Below are positions 1 through 6,753 of a stretch of DNA of 6,753 nt, piece after piece. How positions within the stretch are numbered: the stretch's first letter is position 1; each line of letters starts with the position of its first letter. Both the position numbers and the translations under genes were made by a program. The notes under the pieces are model-generated. The model had not been told where the DNA came from and searched no databases. It was given only the letters and a program-made list of their open reading frames with translations. The stretch is from contig JAUPWC010000228.1 of NCBI GenBank assembly GCA_030916665.1, forward strand, positions 1 through 6,753, given 5' to 3'. The DNA is from Verrucomicrobiota bacterium. Its GTDB lineage: Bacteria; Verrucomicrobiota; Verrucomicrobiia; Opitutales; Opitutaceae.

Positions 1-334
1 AGACCAACTGGGGTTCGTAGAGGGCCAGCAGCTCCTTGGTGAGGGCTTCAATGCTCTTGCCGGCGACCGGATGGTCACCCACGAGCGGCAGAGCGACCCG
101 TCCGTCGGCCCGCACCGGCAACGTGGCGTCCATCGAAGGCACGCCGGGGAAGCTGACCTTGATCACGTCACCCTCCTTGAGGGCCAGTGCATCCACCGAT
201 TGCTGATCGGCGGCCATCTGGGCTTGGGCCGCCTGCTCGGCCGAGGCAACGCCGGTGGAGGTCGTGGTGCATCCGGTTAAAATCAGGCTGGAAAAAAGGA
301 GCGACGCCGAGAGGAGGAGGGGGATGCTTTTCAT
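1..334 (-). CDS. Polysaccharide export outer-membrane lipoprotein (Wza-like), 5' part only
   Basis: This is the N-terminal 111 codons of a minus-strand gene whose C-terminus lies beyond the left edge. Translation from the ATG at 334 gives a lipoprotein signal: a basic start (MKS), a hydrophobic stretch at residues 4-19, and a lipobox LTGC with the lipidated Cys at residue 22. An Ala/Gln-rich linker follows. From about residue 52 comes a typical Poly_export N-terminal segment: LKEGDVIKVSFPGVPSM, then V-RADGRVALPLVG, then a helix beginning AGKSIEALTKEL. Family members form the outer-membrane channel or periplasmic collar that exports capsule or exopolysaccharide, working with a Wzc-type co-polymerase. 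Thr follows the lipidated Cys, with no Asp retention signal, which fits outer-membrane sorting. No clear SD precedes the ATG; the signal peptide decides the start. An overlapping ORF on the same strand starting at 389 is in another frame and shows no family features. A diguanylate or adhesin lipoprotein is less likely given the DGRVxLPLxG core. Confidence 0.88.
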   Translation of the reverse strand, partial: MKSIPLLLSASLLFSSLILTGCTTTSTGVASAEQAAQAQMAADQQSVDALALKEGDVIKVSFPGVPSMDATLPVRADGRVALPLVGDHPVAGKSIEALTKELLALYEPQLV

Positions 335-466
335 GGGGGAGCGGGACAAGGCAGTGAGGGTAGGCAAGTAAGCCGGTTCGGGTGAGCATGTAAAGGCCGG
401 CGTATTCCCCCGTCGAGCCTCATGCGGGATGCGGCCAGGGTTTGGGGCGGGCCACGCGGCCTAGGC

Positions 467-494
467 TTGTCAGGGGTTCGCGCCGGCCTCTAAC
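467..494 (+). promoter_or_regulatory. Weak sigma70-like promoter candidate for valS
   Basis: TTGTCA at 467-472 matches the -35 consensus at 5 of 6 positions. TCTAAC at 489-494 matches the -10 consensus at 4 of 6, with a 16-bp spacer. Transcription would start around 501, leaving a leader of only about 14 nt before the valS ATG. The -10 lies in the loop of the inverted repeat at 482-502. It is the best match I found in the 180-bp divergent gap, but promoter consensus in this lineage is uncertain. Confidence 0.25.
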
Positions 495-502
495 TGGCCG
501 GC
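482..502 (+). promoter_or_regulatory. Perfect inverted repeat just upstream of valS
   Basis: GCCGGCC (482-488) and GGCCGGC (496-502) form a perfect 7-bp GC-only stem with loop TCTAACT. It ends 12 nt before the valS ATG, where an SD would normally sit, and none is present. It has no T run after it, so it is not an intrinsic terminator for plus-strand transcription. It could be an operator-type palindrome or an RNA hairpin near the ribosome site. There is no T-box-like leader here. The structure is seen directly; its function is unknown. Confidence 0.4.
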
Positions 503-514
503 TCATTCCGACCC

Positions 515-3238
<2,724 letters not shown>

Positions 3239-3247
3239 GGTGCATGC

Positions 3248-3305
3248 TGGAGCCGCGGCGACCCCGCCGCGGTGTCCAGGCCCACGGCGAGGTGGCTCCA
3301 TTTTT
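3248..3305 (+). terminator. Nested hairpin with T run after valS; probable terminator
   Basis: An outer stem TGGAGCC (3248-3254) pairs with GGCTCCA (3294-3300) and is followed directly by TTTTT (3301-3305). Inside it, CCGCGGCG (3253-3260) and CGCCGCGG (3265-3272) form a perfect 8-bp stem with loop ACCC. The two stems share bases 3253-3254, so they partly compete. It starts 10 nt after the valS stop codon, as expected for a 3' end. The long 39-nt interior between the outer arms is unlike a minimal intrinsic terminator, so a dispersed intergenic palindromic element is an alternative reading. Confidence 0.55.
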
Positions 3306-3359
3306 GCAGATCCATCCCCCGCTTGCCTGAGGAGCGAACATCCCTCTAGCTACCCGCAC

Positions 3360-4376
3360 ATGAAGAAAGCGCTGATTACCGGCATCACCGGCCAGGATGG
3401 TTCCTACCTCGCCGAATTGCTCCTGGGCAAAGGCTACGAGGTCCACGGCATCATTCGTCGCGCCTCGACGTTCAACACGAGCCGGATCGACCACCTCTAC
3501 CGCGACCCGCACGTCAACGGGGTGAAGCTGTTCCTGCACTACGGCGACCTGGCGGACTCGGTGCAGATGGTGAAGCTGCTTTACGAGCTGCAGCCCGACG
3601 AGATCTACAACCTCGGCGCGCAGTCGCACGTGCGCGTGTCCTTCGACATCCCGGAATACACCGGTGACGTCGTCGGTCTTGGCGCCGTTCGCATCCTCGA
3701 AGCCATCCGCGAGGCGGGCCTCGTGAAGAAGTGCCGGTTCTACCAGGCCTCCTCCTCCGAGATGTTCGGCAAGGTCCAGCAGGTGCCGCAGACCGAGGAG
3801 ACCCCGTTCTGGCCGCGGTCGCCCTACGGTTGCGCCAAGATGTATGCGCACTGGCTGACGGTGAACTACCGCGAGAGCTACAACCTGCACGCCTCCTCCG
3901 GCATTCTGTTCAACCACGAAAGCCCGCGCCGCGGCGAGACCTTCGTGACCCGCAAGATCACCCGCGCCGCCACCCGCATCAAGCTGGGGCTGCAGGAGTC
4001 GCTCTACATGGGCAACCTCGACGCCAAGCGCGACTGGGGCTACGCCAAGGAATACGTCGAGATGATGTGGGTGATGCTCCAGCAGGACAAACCCGACGAC
4101 TACGTGGTGGCGACCAACGAGACGCACACGGTGAAGGAGTTCATCGTGGAGACCTTCGGCCTGCTCGGCCTCGACTGGGAGAAGCACGTCAAATACGACG
4201 CCCGTTACGAGCGCCCCGCCGAGGTGGAGCTGCTCATCGGCAATCCCGCCAAGGCCAAGCGCCAGCTCGGCTGGGAGCCCAAGGTCCGTTTCAAGGAACT
4301 GGTGAAGATCATGACCGAGGCCGACCTCGAACTCGCCAAGCGCGAAGCCCAGATTGCGAGCCTGCCCAAGCCCTAG
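3360..4376 (+). CDS. gmd: GDP-mannose 4,6-dehydratase
   Basis: This extended SDR enzyme converts GDP-D-mannose to GDP-4-keto-6-deoxy-D-mannose, the first step to GDP-L-fucose, in the cytoplasm using bound NADP(H). It has 338 aa, near the usual 340-370. The N-terminus shows the Rossmann glycine motif TGITGQDG (Gly8, Gly11, Gly14). The catalytic set is in the same numbering as the E. coli enzyme: Ser132 in ASSSEMFG (Thr132 in E. coli), Glu134, and Tyr156/Lys160 in [31 protein letters not shown] and [20 protein letters not shown] are family signatures. The ATG at 3360 was chosen because MKKALITG begins the first beta strand; an in-frame ATG at 3240 would add 40 unrelated residues that read through the hairpin. 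A GAGGAG at 3329-3334 is too far upstream (25 nt) to act as a normal SD. The stop codon TAG is part of the first CTAG of the downstream array. fcl follows after an inserted small gene. Confidence 0.98.
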   Translation: MKKALITGITGQDGSYLAELLLGKGYEVHGIIRRASTFNTSRIDHLYRDPHVNGVKLFLHYGDLADSVQMVKLLYELQPDEIYNLGAQSHVRVSFDIPEYTGDVVGLGAVRILEAIREAGLVKKCRFYQASSSEMFGKVQQVPQTEETPFWPRSPYGCAKMYAHWLTVNYRESYNLHASSGILFNHESPRRGETFVTRKITRAATRIKLGLQESLYMGNLDAKRDWGYAKEYVEMMWVMLQQDKPDDYVVATNETHTVKEFIVETFGLLGLDWEKHVKYDARYERPAEVELLIGNPAKAKRQLGWEPKVRFKELVKIMTEADLELAKREAQIASLPKP

Positions 4377-4407
4377 TAGCTAGCAACTAGTCACTAGCTT
4401 CTAGTCC
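4373..4407. repeat. Left CTAG array: five CTAGNNN heptamers
   Basis: CTAG occurs at 4373, 4380, 4387, 4394 and 4401, exactly 7 bp apart. The three variable bases are TAG, CAA, TCA, CTT and TCC. The first unit supplies the TAG stop of gmd. The array fills most of the 38-bp gap between gmd and the small four-helix-bundle gene. The tetramer is its own reverse complement, so the array has no orientation. Elsewhere in the window I found CTAG by eye only at 461, 3346 and 4661, so the clustering is far from random. It pairs with a similar array on the other side of the small gene. Confidence 0.9.
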
Positions 4408-4414
4408 ACTGATC

Positions 4415-4768
4415 ATGTCCTACCAGAACCTTCAGGTCTATCAACGCGCGCATGAATTTGGCGTCGCCTGCCACAGGCTTAGTATGGACTTGCCGAAGTT
4501 CGAACTATTCGAAAGTGGCAGCCAACTTCGCCGCGCCTCGAAGTCCGTCTCGGCGAACATCGTGGAGGGCTACGGGCGCCGTGAGTATGCAGCGGAATAC
4601 CACCGCTTCCTGGTGATTGCCCTCGCCTCCAACGATGAGGCTGGCGAATGGCTTCGTTATCTAGCCGAGTGCCACCCTGACAAAGCGTCCGCAGTCGAAC
4701 CGCTCCAGAGCGAGAACCAGGAAATCGGCCGAATGATGAATCGGTTCATCGTCAGTCTAGGCTCCTAG
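4415..4768 (+). CDS. Four-helix bundle protein (S23 / 23S rRNA intervening-sequence protein family)
   Basis: This 117-aa protein is all-helical in appearance with no signal peptide or membrane segment. It carries the hallmarks of the PF05635/TIGR02436 family: an N-terminal LQVYQRAHEF helix, SQLRRASKSVSANIVEGYGRR at residues 36-56, then EYHRFLVIALASNDEAGEWLRYL. Relatives are encoded by intervening sequences in some 23S rRNA genes and, as Avd, act as accessory proteins of diversity-generating retroelements. Most members are orphans of unknown role; known structures are small helical oligomers, and nucleic-acid binding is proposed. Here the gene sits between gmd and fcl, which are normally adjacent, and CTAG arrays flank it. 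GC is about 57% by hand count, lower than its neighbours, and its codon third positions are less GC-biased, suggesting separate acquisition. Its stop codon TAG is itself in a CTAG of the right array. No SD precedes the ATG. The family is clear; the function is not, and it is not evidently part of fucose synthesis. Confidence 0.92.
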   Translation: MSYQNLQVYQRAHEFGVACHRLSMDLPKFELFESGSQLRRASKSVSANIVEGYGRREYAAEYHRFLVIALASNDEAGEWLRYLAECHPDKASAVEPLQSENQEIGRMMNRFIVSLGS

Positions 4769-4793
4769 CTCCTAGCCAACTAGCTCCTAGCTC
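4757..4793. repeat. Right CTAG array: five CTAG units at 7-8 bp spacing
   Basis: CTAG occurs at 4757, 4765, 4772, 4780 and 4787, with spacings of 8, 7, 8 and 7 bp. The units read CTAGgctc, CTAGctc, CTAGccaa, CTAGctc, CTAGctc, that is a 15-bp pattern repeated twice plus a last unit. The first CTAG is inside the last codons of the four-helix-bundle gene, the second carries its stop codon, and the last ends directly at the fcl ATG (4794). CAACTAG is shared in direct orientation with the left array (4384-4390 and 4777-4783). Confidence 0.88.
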
Positions 4794-5729
4794 ATGAAGC
4801 TCTTCATCGCAGGTCACAACGGCATGGTGGGCGGCGCGCTGGTGCGCCGCTTCCAGGCCGAGCCGGGGGTGCAGCTGGTGCTGCGGACGCGGCGGGAGCT
4901 CGATCTCACCAGCCAGGCGGCGGTGCACGCCTTCCTCGCGGCCGAGAAGCCCGACACGGTGATCATGGCCGCGGCCAAGGTCGGCGGCATCCACGCGAAC
5001 AACAGCTACCCGGCGGACTTTGGCTACGACAACCTCGTCATCGCCACCAACACGATCTACGGCGCCTTCGCCGCGGGCGTGAAGCGGTTCCTCTTCCTCG
5101 GCAGCTCCTGCATCTACCCGAAGCTCGCGCCGCAGCCGATGCCCGAGTCGTGCCTGCTGACCGGCCCGCTCGAGCCGACCAACGAGGCCTACGCCATCGC
5201 GAAGATCGCCGGGCTGAAGCTCTGCGAGTATTACCGCAAGCAACACGGCGTGCTTTACCATTCGGCGATGCCGACAAACCTCTACGGTCCGGGCGACAAC
5301 TACCACCTGCAGAACTCGCACGTGCTGCCCGCGCTCATCCGCAAGTTTCATGAGGCGAAGGAGGCCGGCCGGCCCGAGGTCGTGGCCTGGGGCACGGGTT
5401 CACCCAAGCGCGAGTTCCTGCACGTGGACGACCTGGCCGACGCCTGCGCCTTCCTCCTGCGCATGGAGAACCCGCCCGACCTGCTCAACATCGGCACCGG
5501 CACGGACGTCACGATCCGGGAACTCACCGAGCTCGTGGCCGAAGTCACGGGCTTCACAGGGAAGATTGTCTGGGATTCGACCAAACCCGACGGCACGCCG
5601 CGCAAACTCATGGACGTGTCCAAGCTCCGCGCCCTCGGCTGGCAGGCGAAGACTGCCCTCCGCGACGGCGTGCGCCTGACCTACGGCCGCTTTCTCAGCG
5701 AGACGGCCGACGGCACGCTTCGCCGTTAG
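4794..5729 (+). CDS. fcl: GDP-L-fucose synthase
   Basis: This NADPH-dependent SDR epimerase/reductase converts GDP-4-keto-6-deoxy-D-mannose (the Gmd product) to GDP-L-fucose in the cytoplasm. It has 311 aa (E. coli 321). The N-terminal Rossmann motif is [16 protein letters not shown]. The catalytic residues are all present at a constant offset of three from the E. coli enzyme: Cys106 in SSCIYPK, Tyr133 and Lys137 in EAYAIAK, and His176 in [12 protein letters not shown]. Further family segments are [35 protein letters not shown] and [13 protein letters not shown]. The start at 4794 is the only ATG fitting the first beta strand, and no SD is seen: the preceding bases are the CTAG array. It is co-directional with gmd and presumably co-transcribed through the inserted small gene. 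The symbol wcaG is also used for this gene. Confidence 0.98.
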   Translation: MKLFIAGHNGMVGGALVRRFQAEPGVQLVLRTRRELDLTSQAAVHAFLAAEKPDTVIMAAAKVGGIHANNSYPADFGYDNLVIATNTIYGAFAAGVKRFLFLGSSCIYPKLAPQPMPESCLLTGPLEPTNEAYAIAKIAGLKLCEYYRKQHGVLYHSAMPTNLYGPGDNYHLQNSHVLPALIRKFHEAKEAGRPEVVAWGTGSPKREFLHVDDLADACAFLLRMENPPDLLNIGTGTDVTIRELTELVAEVTGFTGKIVWDSTKPDGTPRKLMDVSKLRALGWQAKTALRDGVRLTYGRFLSETADGTLRR

Positions 5730-5732
5730 CCG

Positions 5733-5752
5733 GTCGGCCACCCCGGGCCGAC
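5733..5752 (+). terminator. Hairpin right after fcl, without T run
   Basis: GTCGGCC (5733-5739) and GGCCGAC (5746-5752) form a perfect 7-bp stem with loop ACCCCG, starting 3 nt after the fcl stop codon. The position suits the 3' end of the gmd-fcl transcript. There is no following T run, so intrinsic termination is doubtful; it may only protect the mRNA end. A second inverted repeat, GCGGCG (5757-5762) with CGCCGC (5772-5777), follows immediately. Confidence 0.35.
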
Positions 5753-5840
5753 GAGCGCGGCGTTGACGCGTCGCCGCAGGCCGTGCATGCTGCGCCGGTC
5801 ATCAGTCCCCACCGGTCACGCACACTCAACCCCCAGTCCC

Positions 5841-6191
5841 ATGTCCACCGATACGCCTCCCCCCGCCGCTACGACCGAGGATCGCACCGTTGCGATCGTC
5901 GCTTATCTCACGATCATCGGTTTCATCGTCGCCCTGATCATGCATGGAAACAAAAAGACGGCCCTGGGCTCCTACCACCTCCGTCAGTGTCTGGGCCTGG
6001 TCATCACCGGCTTTGTCGTGGGTGCGGTGGCGGTCATCCCGATTCTCGGATGGCTGATCGCGATCGTCTCGATGCCCGTGTTCCTGGTGTTTTGGGTGAT
6101 GGGCCTGATCGCGGCCGTCAACGGACAGCAGAAGCCCATCCCCCTGCTGGGCGAAAAATACCAGCAGTGGTTCGCGAGCACATTCAACTGA
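5841..6191 (+). CDS. Small membrane protein, DUF4870/Tic20-like
   Basis: This is a 116-aa integral membrane protein of unknown function. After a Pro/Thr-rich N-terminus (residues 1-15) come a hydrophobic helix at about 16-34, a short polar link with GNKKTALGSYHLRQ at 36-49, and hydrophobic stretches at about 50-66 and 68-93 that may hold two or three further helices. It ends with a polar tail, QQKPIPLLGEKYQQWF. The helix, then a basic link with a YHxRQ motif, then a PILGW turn resembles the DUF4870 family, distantly related to Tic20-type translocon components; some databases call such proteins import components without experimental proof. The ATG at 5841 was preferred over the in-frame ATG at 5763 because the extra 26 residues are Arg-rich and unlike the family. 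No SD is visible. The gene is monocistronic between a hairpin after fcl and a strong terminator. Confidence 0.75.
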   Translation: MSTDTPPPAATTEDRTVAIVAYLTIIGFIVALIMHGNKKTALGSYHLRQCLGLVITGFVVGAVAVIPILGWLIAIVSMPVFLVFWVMGLIAAVNGQQKPIPLLGEKYQQWFASTFN

Positions 6192-6213
6192 GACGGTGGC
6201 GAATCTCACCGTC
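6192..6213 (+). other. Short inverted repeat after the membrane-protein gene
   Basis: GACGGTG (6192-6198) and CACCGTC (6207-6213) form a perfect 7-bp stem that can gain a G-U pair (6199-6206), leaving a 6-nt loop. It begins directly at the stop codon of the DUF4870-like gene and lies 4 nt before the intrinsic terminator, making two hairpins in tandem. It is probably part of the 3' untranslated end. Confidence 0.4.
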
Positions 6214-6217
6214 AACA

Positions 6218-6242
6218 AGCCGCCCGCCCGGGCGGCTTTTTT
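6218..6242 (+). terminator. Intrinsic terminator
   Basis: AGCCGCCC (6218-6225) and GGGCGGCT (6230-6237) form a perfect 8-bp GC-rich stem with loop GCCC, followed by a run of six T (6237-6242). It lies 26 nt after the stop codon of the DUF4870-like gene and separates it from prfB. This is the clearest rho-independent terminator in the window. Confidence 0.88.
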
Positions 6243-6307
6243 GTGCCCGGAGCCGGCGGACTTTCCGCTTGCGGCGCCCGGCCCGGTGCCAAGGGTAAGG
6301 GGCGTCC

Positions 6308-6753
6308 ATGATCGCACCCGAAACATTTTCCCACCTCGACAACCTAAAGAAGCGCGCCGGCTACTTATGGAGGTTTCTTTGACGTCGAACAAAAGCAGCG
6401 CGAGATAGAGGCGATGGAGGGCCAGATGGGCGATCCGGCCTTCTGGGACAACAACGAGCGCGCCCAGAAGCACATCGCCAAGCTCAACGGCCTCAAAAAG
6501 ACCATCGGCGGCCTGGTCGCCTTCAACAAGAAGCTCGATGACGCCGCCGTCATGATCGAGCTGATCGAGATGGCCACGCCGGCCGAGCAGGAAGCCTCCG
6601 GCAAGGAGCTCAACGCCACCGTCGGCGCGATGGTCGAGGAACTCGAAAAGATCGAGATCGCCTCCGTCCTCACCGGCCAGTTCGACCGCAACAACGCCAT
6701 CTACAGCATCCAGGCCGGCGCCGGCGGCACCGAGTCCAACGACTGGGCCGACA
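6308..6753 (+). CDS. prfB: Peptide chain release factor 2, 5' part, with programmed +1 frameshift
   Basis: RF2 recognises UGA and UAA stop codons and triggers peptide release. The frame opened by the ATG at 6308 reads 24 codons (MIAPETFSHLDNL to WRFL) and stops at TGA 6380-6382. Skipping T6380 and continuing with GAC at 6381 gives an open frame to the right edge: DVEQKQREIEAMEGQMGDPAFW, then helical domain 1, then IYSIQAGAGGTESNDWAD at the edge. These are unmistakable RF2 sequences. About 148 residues are present; the anticodon-mimic tripeptide and the GGQ loop lie beyond the window. AAGGGG at 6297-6302 is a possible weak SD 5 nt before the ATG. The break is not a mutation: it is the usual autoregulation, where low RF2 allows the shift and more RF2 is made. 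An upstream terminator shows that prfB is transcribed on its own. Confidence 0.96.
6369..6383 (+). promoter_or_regulatory. RF2 programmed +1 frameshift site
   Basis: The recoding signal is an internal SD-like GGAGG (6369-6373), a 3-nt spacer TTT, the slippery codon CTT (6377-6379), then the in-frame stop TGA followed by C (6380-6383). The E. coli signal has the same parts at the same spacing (AGGGGG, 3 nt, CTT TGA C). Peptidyl-tRNA-Leu slips from CTT to TTT while TGA waits for RF2, so RF2 level controls its own synthesis. The order and distances are seen directly; the mechanism is known from E. coli. Confidence 0.95.

Noticed and set aside
168..389. Minus-strand 73-codon frame starting upstream of the export lipoprotein.
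   Set aside because: It overlaps the lipoprotein in another frame. The frame from 334 has a lipobox and the Poly_export pattern, and this one has neither.
3240..3359. N-terminal extension of gmd from the in-frame ATG at 3240.
   Set aside because: The added 40 residues read through a hairpin and T run and precede the conserved first beta strand MKKALITG.
4415..4768. Diversity-generating retroelement, taking the four-helix-bundle protein as Avd.
   Set aside because: There is no reverse transcriptase, template/variable repeat pair or target gene in the window, and gmd and fcl are not plausible targets.
4373..4793. CRISPR array or integron attC reading of the CTAG repeats.
   Set aside because: The units are only 7-8 bp with no spacers of CRISPR size, and there is no integrase or attC-like core-site fold.
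5763..5791. Promoter TTGACG (5763-5768) with CATGCT (5786-5791) before the membrane-protein gene.
   Set aside because: The -35 is good and the spacer is 17 bp, but the -10 matches only 3 of 6 and the segment overlaps an inverted repeat; too weak to annotate.
3240..5792. GTGCATGCTG occurs both at 3240-3249 and at 5783-5792, each before an intergenic structure.
   Set aside because: A 10-bp match containing a palindrome is short and the flanks differ; likely chance.
6308..6382. prfB as a frameshifted pseudogene.
   Set aside because: The break is exactly at CTT TGA C with an SD-like sequence at the right distance, the known programmed frameshift of RF2.

Overview
The window is high-GC DNA with a bacterial gene layout. 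Almost none of its genes has a Shine-Dalgarno sequence at normal distance from the start codon. GC-rich coding, weak SD use and a valyl-tRNA synthetase of the VTGVLTMGHVLNN type fit a high-GC Verrucomicrobiota bacterium of the Opitutaceae kind. That placement is inferred from family resemblance, not from any search.

Layout, left to right. The left edge holds the first 111 codons of a minus-strand outer-membrane lipoprotein of the polysaccharide-export (Wza-like) family. It diverges from valS, which is complete at 907 aa. Between valS and gmd lies a nested hairpin that ends in a short T run. Next comes a plus-strand cluster: gmd (GDP-mannose 4,6-dehydratase), a small four-helix-bundle (S23/IVP family) gene, and fcl (GDP-L-fucose synthase). 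After a hairpin comes a small DUF4870-like membrane protein with a strong intrinsic terminator. At the right edge is the start of prfB (release factor 2), which carries its classical in-frame TGA and +1 programmed frameshift signal.

Function. gmd and fcl together convert GDP-mannose to GDP-L-fucose, a precursor for fucosylated surface or secreted polysaccharide. This agrees loosely with the export lipoprotein nearby, although valS separates them. valS and prfB are translation housekeeping genes.

The most unusual structure is the four-helix-bundle gene between gmd and fcl. It is flanked on both sides by short arrays of the palindrome CTAG at 7-8 bp spacing. The gmd stop codon is the first CTAG of the left array, and the small gene's own stop codon lies in the right array. 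The small gene has lower GC (about 57% by hand count) than its neighbours. Collapsing the two arrays onto one CTAG would give a compact gmd-fcl junction with a 3-nt gap. I read this as a possible uncharacterised cassette or mobile unit inserted harmlessly into an operon. The arrays and their spacing are seen directly; mobility is inference.

There is no rRNA, tRNA, CRISPR array, transposase, integrase or reverse transcriptase in the window, and no gene-free stretch longer than about 300 bases.
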